In this document: positions 18,148 through 26,758 of the stretch, piece by piece
Layout: every line of letters starts with the position of its first letter
How positions within the stretch are numbered: position 1 is the first letter of the stretch
From: Achromobacter insuavis
GTDB taxonomy: Bacteria > Pseudomonadota > Gammaproteobacteria > Burkholderiales > Burkholderiaceae_B
Reading direction: 5' to 3'
Length of the DNA: 64,000 nucleotides
Assembly: GCF_902859645.1 (NCBI RefSeq)
Contig: NZ_CADIJR010000014.1
Location: 39,878 to 103,877 of the forward strand
Notes under the pieces: model-generated
What the model saw: only the letters and a program-made list of their open reading frames with translations
Database searches by the model: none
Told to the model about the DNA's origin: nothing
Program-made: the position numbers and the translations under genes

Positions 18148-19302
18148 TTACTTCTCGATGACGTACTTGCCGTCCTTGGTCACGCTGACGATCGGCGCCT
18201 GGTCGGCGTCGTAGCCGGCGGGCTTGCCGGCGCGGTCGGTGGCCTGGCGGAACTTGAAGGCGCCGGTGGCGCCGGTCCACTGGACGGCGGGCAGCGCGTC
18301 ACGCAGGGCGGCGCGATCCTTGGCCAGTTCGCCGGAGATCTTGGTGTTCTTCAGGGCCTGGGCGACGATGTACATGGCGTCGTACGACTGCGCGGCGAAC
18401 TGGTCGGGCGCGCCGTTGAACTTGGCCTTGTAGGCGTCGATGAACTTGACGTTCTCGGGGGCCTTGTTCTCGATCGACCACGGGCTGCCGATCCACAGGT
18501 TGTTCGACGCGCCGCCGGGGGCCAGGTCGAAGATCTTGACCGAGTTCATGCCGTTGCCGCCGATGACGGGCACGTTGATGCCCAGTTGGCGGGCCTGCAC
18601 CATGATCGGGGCGCCTTCGGCCAGCAGCGCCGACAGCACGATGGCGTCGGGGTTGGTGCCCTTGATCTTGGTCAGCTGGGCCTTGAAGTCGACGTCGCCC
18701 TTGGCGAACGTTTCGGTCGTGGTGACCGGGATCTTCTGGTCTTCCAGGGCCTTCTTGAAGTTGTCGTAGCCGCTCTTGGTGAAGACGTCGTCGTTGCCGT
18801 ACAGCACGGCCACGTTCTTCAGGCCGGTCTTGGCCTTGACGGTGGAGATGGTGGCCGGCAGCACGTCGGCTTCGGTGACCGAGTTGCGGAACACGTAGTT
18901 GCCGATCGAGGTGATGCCGTCGGCGGTGTTGGAGGTGCCGAAGGCGACCGTCTTGGCGGCCTGGGCGACCGGGTCGGCGGCCTGGGCCGAGTTCGACAGC
19001 GTCGGGCCGAAGACCATCAGGACGTTGTCCTTGAAGATCAGCTTCTTGAAGACGTTGATGGCTTCTTCTTTCTTGCCCTGCTCGTCCTCGACCACCAGCA
19101 CGATCTTGTTGCCATTGATCCCGCCCGCGGCGTTGATCTCGTCGGCCGCCAGCTGGAAACCGTTGCGGATCGACACGCCGTACTGGGCGGCGCCGCCCGA
19201 CAGGGCCTCGGCCACGCCCAGCTTGATGTCGGCCGCATGGGCGGCCGGGACGATACCGGCGGCGATCAGCGCGGCCAGCAGCTTCTTGGTCTTGGATTGC
19301 AT
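18148..19302 (-). CDS. livK: Branched-chain amino acid ABC transporter substrate-binding protein
   Basis: A 384-residue periplasmic protein. A signal peptide (MQSKTKKLLAALIAAGIVPAAHA) ends near residue 23. The mature part is a Peripla_BP_6 fold: IKLGVAEALSGGAAQYG, ADEINAAGGINGNKIVLVVEDEQ, GPTLSNSAQAADPVAQ. The ATG at 19302 directly precedes the signal peptide, while upstream codons in this frame are unrelated. It is the first gene of the liv cluster and is followed by a terminator, the usual way to keep binding protein in excess over the membrane components. The true ligand is unproven. Confidence 0.92.
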   Translation of the reverse strand: MQSKTKKLLAALIAAGIVPAAHAADIKLGVAEALSGGAAQYGVSIRNGFQLAADEINAAGGINGNKIVLVVEDEQGKKEEAINVFKKLIFKDNVLMVFGPTLSNSAQAADPVAQAAKTVAFGTSNTADGITSIGNYVFRNSVTEADVLPATISTVKAKTGLKNVAVLYGNDDVFTKSGYDNFKKALEDQKIPVTTTETFAKGDVDFKAQLTKIKGTNPDAIVLSALLAEGAPIMVQARQLGINVPVIGGNGMNSVKIFDLAPGGASNNLWIGSPWSIENKAPENVKFIDAYKAKFNGAPDQFAAQSYDAMYIVAQALKNTKISGELAKDRAALRDALPAVQWTGATGAFKFRQATDRAGKPAGYDADQAPIVSVTKDGKYVIEK

Positions 19303-19559
19303 GGTTGATACCACCTTAAAGTCTGTCTCGGAATGTTGGTTATCCAGGCCGGGATGTTCCCGCCGGATTGACGTCCAATGGCGCCTGAAGGCGTCACGTT
19401 TGCGCGTCAAGACCCGGGATATTACTCCTTTGTATCAGGCCGAAACTCGAATGCCGTTCAACAAAAGGAGCAAAACCGCCCATTTTTTTGTAAAAAACAC
19501 GGGGTTATCAGCGAAAACCCCACCTCCAACCGAATGCCATTCGGCATCCGGACCTGCCA

Positions 19560-20873
19560 TCAACTGCGCGCCGACAGCGCCACGCCCAGGTACTGGTCGT
19601 AGGCGCCGCTGGTCAGGCGGAACCAGGGCATCGCGCTGTCGCGAAAGCCCATGTAGTTGTCGTGGATCGCCTTGAACTTCGGGTCTTTCTCGCTCAAGTC
19701 CTTGTAGACCTGCAGGGACGCCTCGAACGCGGCGTCCATGACCGAGCGCGGCAAGGCGCGCACCTGCACGCCGGCCGCGACCAGCTGGGCCAGCGCGGCG
19801 GGATTGCGGGCGGCGTAGGCCGCCGTGGTGCGGGTGTGCGCGGCCAGGGCGGCGGCCTCGAGCACGGCCTGGTAGTGCTTGGGCAGCTTGGCCCAGGCCT
19901 CTTCATTGATATAGAGCGACAGCTGTTCGCTGGCGGCCCACCAGCTGGGACCGTAGTAGAACCTGGCGGTCTTGTTCAGGCCCAGCTTGCCGTCGTCGTA
20001 GGCGCCGGCGCCGGCCACGGCGTCCGGGCCCGTCTTGGCGGCGGCCTCGGCGGGCTTGGTCCCTTCGGCGGGCTTGGCCCCTTCGGCAGGTTTGGCCCCT
20101 TCGGCAGGTTTGGCCCCTTCGGCGGGCTTGGCCCCTTCGGCAGGTTTGGCCCCTTCGGCGGGCTTGGCCCCTTCGGCAGGTTTGGCCCCTTCGGCGGGCT
20201 TGGCCTCCTCGGCAGGTTTGGCCCCCTCCGCAGGTTTGGCGGCTTCGGCGCCCTTCCCGTCGCCGGCCTGCGCGGCCGCTCCGGCCTGCTGCGGCGCCAC
20301 GCCCAGCTGCGCCAGCACCTGCGCCGCCAGGCCGTCAACGCGCATCTTCAGGTCTTTCAGGTCGGTGGCGCGCTTGATCTCGCGGTTGGACCACAGGCCC
20401 ATCTGCGGACCGGTGTTGCCCAGCGGGAAGTTGATGATCTTCTGCGCCTTGAACAGTTCGCGCGTCAGGCGCAGGCCGTCGCCTTCGAGCATCCAGGCAT
20501 TCATCTGACCCGCGTCGAGCCCGAACGGCACCGCCGAATCGAAGCAGAAGGCGGGGTTTTTGGCGAAGTAGATGCCTGATGAGACGTGGGCGCACTCGAC
20601 CTTGGCGGCGCCGACCGCGTCCATCAGTTCCGCCGCGGGCGCGATCTCGCCGTCGGCCAGCTGGCGGATGCTGAACTTGCCGCCGGTGGCGTCGGAGACG
20701 AATTTGCGGAAGACCTCGCCGGCGCCGAAGCGCAGGTCCAGCGCGGCCGGGAAGCCGGACGCAAGGCGCCAGCTGATCGAGGGGGAATCCTGCGCCAGGG
20801 CGGGAGCGCTGATCGCCGCCCCCGTCGCCACGGCGCCCAGGCCGGCCTGCTTCAAGAATGAACGTCGTTGCAT
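19560..20873 (-). CDS. TRAP transporter DctP-type solute-binding protein with an internal KPAE repeat
   Basis: A 437-residue exported protein. A twin-arginine signal (QRRSFLK) ends near ALAQ at residue 28. The N-terminal half follows the TakP/DctP family: SWRLASGFPAALD, VSSGIYFAKNPAFCFDSAVPFG, and MRVDGLAAQVLAQLG with the ligand-binding Arg at R178. At residues 212-276, eleven KPAE units interrupt the fold. The C-terminal half resumes with GAYDDGKLGLNKTARFYYGPSWW. Normal relatives carry about 14 residues here plus a Glu-Trp pair just before the G-x-YDD motif; this protein has Ala-Gly instead. No DctQ/DctM permease is adjacent, so it is an orphan. Confidence 0.85.
   Translation of the reverse strand: MQRRSFLKQAGLGAVATGAAISAPALAQDSPSISWRLASGFPAALDLRFGAGEVFRKFVSDATGGKFSIRQLADGEIAPAAELMDAVGAAKVECAHVSSGIYFAKNPAFCFDSAVPFGLDAGQMNAWMLEGDGLRLTRELFKAQKIINFPLGNTGPQMGLWSNREIKRATDLKDLKMRVDGLAAQVLAQLGVAPQQAGAAAQAGDGKGAEAAKPAEGAKPAEEAKPAEGAKPAEGAKPAEGAKPAEGAKPAEGAKPAEGAKPAEGAKPAEGTKPAEAAAKTGPDAVAGAGAYDDGKLGLNKTARFYYGPSWWAASEQLSLYINEEAWAKLPKHYQAVLEAAALAAHTRTTAAYAARNPAALAQLVAAGVQVRALPRSVMDAAFEASLQVYKDLSEKDPKFKAIHDNYMGFRDSAMPWFRLTSGAYDQYLGVALSARS
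20046..20240 (-). repeat. 18-nt tandem repeat encoding (A/T)KPAE(G/E/A), 11 units
   Basis: Read on the plus strand the unit is CCCTTCGGCRGGYTTGGC. Two versions, GCGGGCTTGGC and GCAGGTTTGGC, mostly alternate, which makes a 36-nt higher-order repeat. The edge units are diverged. Unit loss or gain keeps the reading frame. Confidence 0.97.
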
Positions 20874-21103
20874 CTCTTTGCTCCTCTACAGCGATACCAG
20901 TTTGAGCAATACCCGCCGGATATTACACGTTGCAATCGGCCCTGGCGGCTAGAGGAATTCCCGAGCGATAAAGGATTGCAAAGACAGGCGCGGACCGGTT
21001 GCCGCGAGATCCGGCGCGAACGCCGTGGCCGCGCCAATGAAAACGCCCGCCGCCGGCACCCGAAGGTGCCGCGCAGGCGGGCGCAGGGGCGAGAAAACGG
21101 GAC

Positions 21104-22468
21104 TCAGGTGCCCGCGATCGCCATCTGCTCGATCAGGATCGAGCCGGTGGTCTTGGTGCCGCGCGAGATGGTGTCGGCGCCCACCGCGACGATCTGGCGG
21201 AACATGTCCGACAGGTTGCCGGCGATGGTGATCTCCTGCACCGCGTGCTGGATCTGGCCGTTCTCGACCCAGTAGCCGAACGCGCCGCGCGAGTAGTCGC
21301 CGGTGACGTAGTTCACGCCCTGGCCGATCAGCTCGGTGACCAGGAAGCCCGTGCCCATCTTCTTGAGCATGGCCTCGAAATCGTCGCCGCGGCGCGTCAG
21401 GGTGGAACTGAAGACCAGGTTGTGCGAGCCGCCGGCGTTGCCGGTGGTCTGCATGCCAAGCTTGCGCGCGGTGTAGGAGGACAGGAAATAGCCTTCCAGC
21501 ACGCCCGCCGACACCACGCTGCGCTTGCGGGTGCGCACGCCTTCGTCATCGAACGGCGAGCTGCCCATGGCGCCGCGGATGTGCGGATCCTCGGTCAGGT
21601 TGATGTGGTCGGGGAAGATCGGCTTGCCCAGCGCGTCGAGCAGGAAACTGGCCTTGCGGTACAGCGCGCCGCCGTTGGCCGCCTGCGTCAGGGCGCCGAC
21701 CAGGCCGAGCGCCAGCGGGGCCTCGAACAGGACCGGGAACTTGCCGGTGCGGATGCGGCGCGCCGACAGGCGCGACAGCGTGCGCTCGGCGGCGTAGCGG
21801 CCGACCGCCTCGGGCGTGGCCAGCTTGGCCGGATCGCGCTCGGAGGTGTACCAGTAGTCGCGCTGCATGCCGTTGCCGCGCCCGGCGATGGGCGCCACCG
21901 ACAGGCTGTGGCGCGAATACGGGTAGCCGCCCAGGAAGCCACGGGTGTTGCCCATGACGAACTGGCCTTCGTAGGTGCCGACCGTGGCGCCATCGGTGTT
22001 GGTGATGCGCGCATCGACCTCGCGCGCGGCGCGTTCGGCGCGCAGCGCCAGCTCGGCGGCTTCCTCGGTGGATACCGTCCAGGCGCGATGCAGGTCGAGG
22101 TCGGGGAATTCGGTGGCCAGCTGGTCGGCGTCGGGCAGGCCGGCGGCCGGATCGGCGGCGGTGTGGCGGGCGATGTGCCAGGCGGCTTCGACCGTCTGGC
22201 GCAGCGCGGCTTCGGAGAAGTCGGAGGTCGAGGCGGAACCGCGGCTCTGGCCGGCGTAGACCGTCAGGTCGAGCGAGCGGTCACGGGTCTGTTCGACGGT
22301 CTCGATGTCGTTCTTGCGCACCGATACCGACAGGCCCAGGCTTTCGGAGACTTCGGCCGCGGCGTCCGAGGCGCCGATCTGGCGCGCGTAGGCCAGCGTT
22401 TGCTCGACGAGTTCGGAAAAACGCGCGTGATTGGCCGCCAGCGGCAAGGAGGAGGAGGATTTGACCAT
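21104..22468 (-). CDS. pmbA: Metalloprotease PmbA (TldE)
   Basis: A 454-residue cytoplasmic protein of the TldD/PmbA family, which with TldD processes peptides such as microcins and antitoxins. The C-terminal half shows family blocks: [49 protein letters not shown] and [36 protein letters not shown]. The ATG at 22468 has a purine-rich upstream stretch; the open frame extends 29 codons further but into the divergent darP promoter. No tldD gene is nearby. Divergence from the yjgA/darP gene is a widespread arrangement. Confidence 0.95.
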   Translation of the reverse strand: MVKSSSSLPLAANHARFSELVEQTLAYARQIGASDAAAEVSESLGLSVSVRKNDIETVEQTRDRSLDLTVYAGQSRGSASTSDFSEAALRQTVEAAWHIARHTAADPAAGLPDADQLATEFPDLDLHRAWTVSTEEAAELALRAERAAREVDARITNTDGATVGTYEGQFVMGNTRGFLGGYPYSRHSLSVAPIAGRGNGMQRDYWYTSERDPAKLATPEAVGRYAAERTLSRLSARRIRTGKFPVLFEAPLALGLVGALTQAANGGALYRKASFLLDALGKPIFPDHINLTEDPHIRGAMGSSPFDDEGVRTRKRSVVSAGVLEGYFLSSYTARKLGMQTTGNAGGSHNLVFSSTLTRRGDDFEAMLKKMGTGFLVTELIGQGVNYVTGDYSRGAFGYWVENGQIQHAVQEITIAGNLSDMFRQIVAVGADTISRGTKTTGSILIEQMAIAGT

Positions 22469-22526
22469 TGCTGTCCAATTTGCAGAGACGGTTATCATAG
22501 CCAAGTCTGTCATTGCGCAGTTTTCC

Positions 22527-23075
22527 ATGAATTCCCATATCGAAGAAGAATCCACCGACGGCTACGACGAGAACGGCTACGATCGTCCCAGCAAGTCCCA
22601 GGTCAAGCGCGACATGCACGCGCTGCTGGACCTGGGCAAGCAGCTGATCGAACTGTCCCCCGAACGCCTCAAGCAGTTGCCCCTGGCCGAACGCCTCTAC
22701 GAGGCGATCCGCGAGGCGCAACGCACCACCAGCCGCGAAGGCCGGCGCCGCCAGACCCACTTCGTGGGCAAGCTGATGCGCGACGCGCCCGCCGACGAGA
22801 TCCGCGCCCAGCTCGACGTCTGGGAAAACGGTTCGCGCGAGGAAACCGCGGCCATGCACCGCCTGGAAACCCTGCGCGACCGCCTGCTCGACGACGACGA
22901 AGCCCTGACCAAGCTGCTGAACGACAATCCGCAGGCGGATGTGCAGCAGCTGCGCGCGGTGATCCGCGCCGCCCGCAAGGAAAAGCTGGCCAACGCCGCG
23001 TTGCTGCAGGGCCAGGAACCGCAGAAAAAGCACTACCGCGCGCTGTTCCAGACCCTCAAGACCCTCACCCACTGA
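22527..23075 (+). CDS. darP: Ribosome biogenesis factor DarP/YjgA (DUF615)
   Basis: A 182-residue charged, all-helical protein. It carries the DUF615 blocks [45 protein letters not shown] and [17 protein letters not shown]. DarP takes part in late 50S subunit maturation. I placed the start at the ATG at 22527 ([25 protein letters not shown]), since upstream codons overlap the divergent pmbA start. It is followed after 15 nt by a carboxylesterase gene, so the two may be co-transcribed. Confidence 0.93.
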   Translation: MNSHIEEESTDGYDENGYDRPSKSQVKRDMHALLDLGKQLIELSPERLKQLPLAERLYEAIREAQRTTSREGRRRQTHFVGKLMRDAPADEIRAQLDVWENGSREETAAMHRLETLRDRLLDDDEALTKLLNDNPQADVQQLRAVIRAARKEKLANAALLQGQEPQKKHYRALFQTLKTLTH

Positions 23076-23090
23076 TCGCGCCCGCCGTCC

Positions 23091-23768
23091 ATGAACGCCC
23101 CGACCGACCTGCTCGATTGCATCGAGATCGAAACCGCCCCCAACCCCACGCACGCCGTGATCTGGCTGCACGGCCTGGGCGCCGACGGCAACGACTTCGC
23201 GCCCATCGTGCCGGAGCTGGACCTGCCGGCCGGCCTGGGCGTGCGCTTCGTCTTCCCCAATGCCCCGGTGCAGCGCGTCACCATCAACAATGGCATGGCG
23301 ATGCGCTCCTGGTACGACATCCTGGTGATGGACCTGGTGCGGGTGGAAGACGCCAAGGGCATTCGCGCCTCGGAAGCCGCGATCCACAAGCTGATCGCGC
23401 GCGAGAACGCGCGCGGCATCCCGACCTCGAACATCGTGCTGGCGGGCTTCTCGCAAGGCTGCGCCATGACCCTGCACACGGGCCTGCGCCTGCGGGACAA
23501 GCTGGCCGGCATGATGGGCCTGTCGGGCTACCTGCCGCTGCTGGCCAGCGCCGAGGCCGAGCGCGCGCCGGCCAACCAGCGCACCCCGATCTTCCTGGCC
23601 CACGGCCTGTATGACCCGGTGGTGTCGCTGCCGCGCGCCGAGGCCTCGCGAGCCGAGCTGGAACGCCTGGGCTACGACGTGCGCTGGCACACCTACCCCA
23701 TGCCGCACTCGGTCTGCGCCGAGGAAGTGGCCGACATCTCGCGCTTTCTGAACCAGGTCCTGGCCTGA
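23091..23768 (+). CDS. Alpha/beta-hydrolase, carboxylesterase/phospholipase family
   Basis: A 225-residue cytoplasmic serine hydrolase of the carboxylesterase type II (acyl-protein thioesterase-like) family. The oxyanion region is VIWLHGLGADGNDF (residues 23-36), the nucleophile lies in GFSQGCAM, the acid in HGLYDPVVS, and the catalytic His in TYPMPHSVCAEEV. The length is normal for the family. It starts 15 nt after darP. The physiological substrate is unknown. Confidence 0.9.
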   Translation: MNAPTDLLDCIEIETAPNPTHAVIWLHGLGADGNDFAPIVPELDLPAGLGVRFVFPNAPVQRVTINNGMAMRSWYDILVMDLVRVEDAKGIRASEAAIHKLIARENARGIPTSNIVLAGFSQGCAMTLHTGLRLRDKLAGMMGLSGYLPLLASAEAERAPANQRTPIFLAHGLYDPVVSLPRAEASRAELERLGYDVRWHTYPMPHSVCAEEVADISRFLNQVLA

Positions 23769-24080
23769 CGCGGGCGGCGCGCGCCGCCGCCCTCCCCCCG
23801 GGCCCGGATTCTCCGGGCCATTCCAACGGGGGACTCCCCTGCTTTGTATACCAAGTGGTATTCCAGCTCCGGATTTTCCGGCGCTGCCTGATGCTCGCCC
23901 CTAGAGAAAACGCCAATATCAAAACGCTTGTGGGCCGCGATTGTTGAATATAGTATTCAATCACGCCGTATCGGCCCGGGCGAGAAAGTGTTCGGGCTTC
24001 CCTGTTGTTGCAGTCGATCCATCCCATTGGCCGTGTCGCGCCGGGTTTCGGCGAGGCATTCAGACGCAGGAGAAAGTCCC
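23769..24080. promoter_or_regulatory. Control region of the NitT/TauT-like ABC operon
   Basis: This 312-nt gene-free stretch is more AT-rich than its surroundings. It holds two different near-perfect palindromes: ATACCA-AG-TGGTAT at 23848-23861 and TTGAATA-TAG-TATTCAA at 23944-23960. Their size and composition resemble GntR/FCD-type operators, but no regulator gene is adjacent. The operon start codon, GTG at 24081, has an AGGAGA ribosome site (24067-24072). Confidence 0.6.
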
Positions 24081-25097
24081 GTGAAGCCCTTGCCATCGCC
24101 CCGCCCGGCAGCCGTGGCGCTGCTTGCCGCGTGCGCCGCCGCGCTCGCCCCCTTCGCCAGCCAAGGCGAAGCCCTGAATCCCCCCGTGAAAGTGCGCTAC
24201 GAAGAGGTGGTCCGCTCCATCCTCTACGTGCCCAAGTATGTCGCCCTGTCGCAGGGCTACTTCAAGGACGCCGGGCTGGACGTGTCCATGAAGACCTCGC
24301 AGGGCACCGACAAGGGCATGACCGCCCTGCTGTCCGGCAGCGCCGACATCGTCCTGATCGGGCCCGAGGCCTCGATCTACGTGCAGAACAGCGAATCGCC
24401 AGTCAAGCCGAAGATCTTCGCCGGACTGACCGCCACCGACGGCTTCTTCCTGCTGGCGCGCAAGCCGGTCGAGAAGTTCGACTGGAGCATGCTCAAGGGC
24501 AAGGAGGTGATCGGCTTCCGGCCCGGGTCGAACCCCATCGTGTTCCTGGAGACCGCGCTGCGCAAGCACGGCCTGGACCCGCAGAAGGACGTCAAGCTGC
24601 TCAACAACATCGGCATCCCCGCGCGCGCCGGCGCCTGGATGGCCGGCCAGGGCGAGTACGGCATCTTCCTGGAACCCGAGGCCGGCGAACTGGTGCGCAA
24701 CGGCAAGGGCTACATCGTGGCCTCGGTCGGCCATGAGGTCGGCCAGGTGGACTACACGGTCTTCACCGCCACCGACAAGTACATCCGCGACAACCCCAAG
24801 GTGATCCAGGCCTGGACCAATGTGGTGGCGCGCGCCGAGAAATACGTCAAGGACACGCCGGCGGCCACGCTGGCGCCGCAGATCATGACCTACTTCCCCG
24901 GCATGGACGCGGCCGCGGTGACCGACGCCATCGAACGCTACAAGCAGTACCAGATCTGGAAGACCACGCCGCTGGTGACGGCCGAGGCCATGAACCAGCT
25001 GCAGGACATGCTGATCGCCAGCGCGGTGATGAAGGACGGCGCCCGCGTCAAATACGAAGACGTGGTGGTGGCCGACTTCGCCAGGAAGGTGCCGTGA
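24081..25097 (+). CDS. NitT/TauT-like ABC transporter substrate-binding protein (NMT1 type)
   Basis: A 338-residue periplasmic protein. A signal peptide (about residues 1-30, PAAVALLAACAAALAPFASQGEA) precedes an NMT1/THI5-like fold: VRYEEVVRSILYVPKYVALSQGYFKDAGLDVSM, DKGMTALLSGSADIVLIGPE, and FYLLARK-like strands. I chose the GTG at 24081 because of its AGGAGA ribosome site and because the signal peptide begins there; no ATG fits. Its stop overlaps the ATPase start (TGATG). Members bind sulfonates, nitrate or pyrimidines; the linked cysteine hydrolase suggests a nitrogen compound. Confidence 0.88.
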   Translation: MKPLPSPRPAAVALLAACAAALAPFASQGEALNPPVKVRYEEVVRSILYVPKYVALSQGYFKDAGLDVSMKTSQGTDKGMTALLSGSADIVLIGPEASIYVQNSESPVKPKIFAGLTATDGFFLLARKPVEKFDWSMLKGKEVIGFRPGSNPIVFLETALRKHGLDPQKDVKLLNNIGIPARAGAWMAGQGEYGIFLEPEAGELVRNGKGYIVASVGHEVGQVDYTVFTATDKYIRDNPKVIQAWTNVVARAEKYVKDTPAATLAPQIMTYFPGMDAAAVTDAIERYKQYQIWKTTPLVTAEAMNQLQDMLIASAVMKDGARVKYEDVVVADFARKVP

Positions 25098-25909
25098 TGA
25101 GCGCCGTCGTCCACAACCTCAAGCCGGACCCGGCCACCTCCAAGATCGAACTGCGCGATGTCTGCCTGAGCTATTTCACGCCGGAGGGCGAGACCGAAGC
25201 GCTGTCGCAGGTGTCGTTCGCGCTGGCGCCGGGCGAATTCGTCAGCCTGATCGGCCAGAGCGGCTGTGGCAAGAGCACGCTGCTGTCGCTGATCGCCGGC
25301 CTGCACGCGCCGACCTCGGGCACGGTGATGATCGACGGTCAGGCGGTCACCGAACCCAATCCGCGCATCGGCTACATGCTGCAGCAGGACTACCTTTTCG
25401 AGTGGCGCACCATTCTCGACAACGTCATGCTGGGCGCCGAGATCCAGGGCCGGCGCGATGCGCGCAGCGAGGCCCGGGCCGTGCACCTGCTGGAAAAGTG
25501 CGGGCTGGGCGCGTTCCTGTCGCACACGCCGCGCCAGCTGTCGGGCGGCATGCGCCAGCGCGCGGCGCTGGCGCGCACGCTGGTGACCGAGCCCGACGTG
25601 ATCCTGCTGGATGAGCCGTTCTCGGCGCTCGATTCGCAGACCCGGCTGGCGATCTCCGACGAGGTCGTCGACATCCTGCGGCGCGAAGGCAAGACGGTGG
25701 TGCTGGTGACCCACGATATCGGCGAGGCCATCGCCATGACCGACCGCGTCATCGTGCTGTCGCGCCGGCCCGGCCGGCTCAAGAGCCAATACCGCATCCA
25801 TTATGGCGACGGCGCGCGGCCGACGCCGTTCCAGGCCCGCTCGCGGCCGGAATTCAATGCCTACTTCAAGCAGCTCTGGGACGAGCTGGACGTCCATGTG
25901 GAGGGTTGA
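25097..25909 (+). CDS. NitT/TauT-like ABC transporter ATP-binding protein
   Basis: A 270-residue ABC ATPase. Walker A is LIGQSGCGKSTLLSLIAG, the signature is LSGGMRQRAALARTL, and Walker B is DVILLDEPFSALDSQTR, followed by the H-loop VLVTHDIGEAI. The sequence resembles SsuB/TauB/ThiZ-type ATPases. The ATG at 25097 overlaps the stop of the binding-protein gene, so the genes are translationally coupled. The permease gene begins 4 nt after its stop. Confidence 0.94.
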   Translation: MSAVVHNLKPDPATSKIELRDVCLSYFTPEGETEALSQVSFALAPGEFVSLIGQSGCGKSTLLSLIAGLHAPTSGTVMIDGQAVTEPNPRIGYMLQQDYLFEWRTILDNVMLGAEIQGRRDARSEARAVHLLEKCGLGAFLSHTPRQLSGGMRQRAALARTLVTEPDVILLDEPFSALDSQTRLAISDEVVDILRREGKTVVLVTHDIGEAIAMTDRVIVLSRRPGRLKSQYRIHYGDGARPTPFQARSRPEFNAYFKQLWDELDVHVEG

Positions 25910-25912
25910 GCC

Positions 25913-26749
25913 GTGAACGCACCGATTGCCAACACCGTGCCGCTGCGCGCCGTGCCCGCGCCCAGCCAGAAGTACCAGGACTACCTGCGGCGCGACCGCG
26001 CCCGCCGCCGCAACATCCGCATCGCCCAGGCGCTGCTGCTGGTGGTGTTCCTGTGCGCCTGGGAGATCCTGCCGCGCATGCACATCCTGAACCCGCTGCT
26101 GACCAGCTATCCGAGCGCGCTGTGGCCGACCTTCCTGGAGCTGTGGAGCCAGGGCAACCTGGCGCACCACATCCTCACCACGCTGTCGGCCACGCTGGTC
26201 GGCTTCACGCTCAGCATGGTGATCGGCATCATCGTCGCCGCTGCGCTGTGGTGGTCGGACTTCCTGTACAAGGTGCTCGATCCGTTCCTGGTGGTGGCCA
26301 ACGCCATGCCCAAGATCGCCTTCGTGCCGATCTTCTACCTGTGGCTGGGCTCGGACTACGCGGTCTACGGCATGGCCGTGGCGATCGCGGTGTTCGTGAC
26401 CATCATGGTGGTGTACGCCGGCTTTCGCGCCATCGACCTGAACAAGGTCAAGCTGGCCCGCACCTTCGGCGCCAGCCGCTGGCAGGTGCTGACCAAGGTG
26501 GTGCTGCCCGGCAGCGTGCCGACCCTGATCGCCGCGGTGAAGATGAACATCGGCCTGGCGCTGGTGGGCGTCATCGTCGGCGAATTCCAGTCGGCCGACT
26601 CGGGCCTGGGCTTTCTCATCATGAACGGCAGCCAGGTCTTCAAGCTGAACATCGTCATGACCGCCATCGCCATGCTGGCGCTGATCTCCAGCGTCATGTA
26701 CCTGGTGGTGTACCGCATCGAAGCCGCCGTGGCGCGGCGCTACGGATAA
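25913..26749 (+). CDS. NitT/TauT-like ABC transporter permease
   Basis: A 278-residue inner-membrane protein with about six hydrophobic segments. The EAA-type loop is visible as KVKLARTFGASRWQVLTKVVLPGSVPTLIAAVKMNIGLALVGVIVGEF. It starts with GTG at 25913, 4 nt after the ATPase stop. Only one permease gene is present, so it presumably forms a homodimer, as in the SsuC/TauC systems. It is followed after 9 nt by the cysteine hydrolase. Confidence 0.93.
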   Translation: MNAPIANTVPLRAVPAPSQKYQDYLRRDRARRRNIRIAQALLLVVFLCAWEILPRMHILNPLLTSYPSALWPTFLELWSQGNLAHHILTTLSATLVGFTLSMVIGIIVAAALWWSDFLYKVLDPFLVVANAMPKIAFVPIFYLWLGSDYAVYGMAVAIAVFVTIMVVYAGFRAIDLNKVKLARTFGASRWQVLTKVVLPGSVPTLIAAVKMNIGLALVGVIVGEFQSADSGLGFLIMNGSQVFKLNIVMTAIAMLALISSVMYLVVYRIEAAVARRYG

Positions 26750-26758
26750 GGAACCGCC

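Noticed and set aside
14660-19302. A urea or amide (urt-like) ABC transporter instead of liv
   Set aside because: No urease or amidase genes adjoin it, and the binding protein looks like the LivK type. The ligand stays uncertain.
20046-20240. The KPAE repeat as an assembly artefact or frameshift
   Set aside because: Unit sequences vary, the frame stays open on both sides and the family sequence resumes correctly, so a real in-frame array is more likely. Collapse or expansion of copy number in assembly is still possible.
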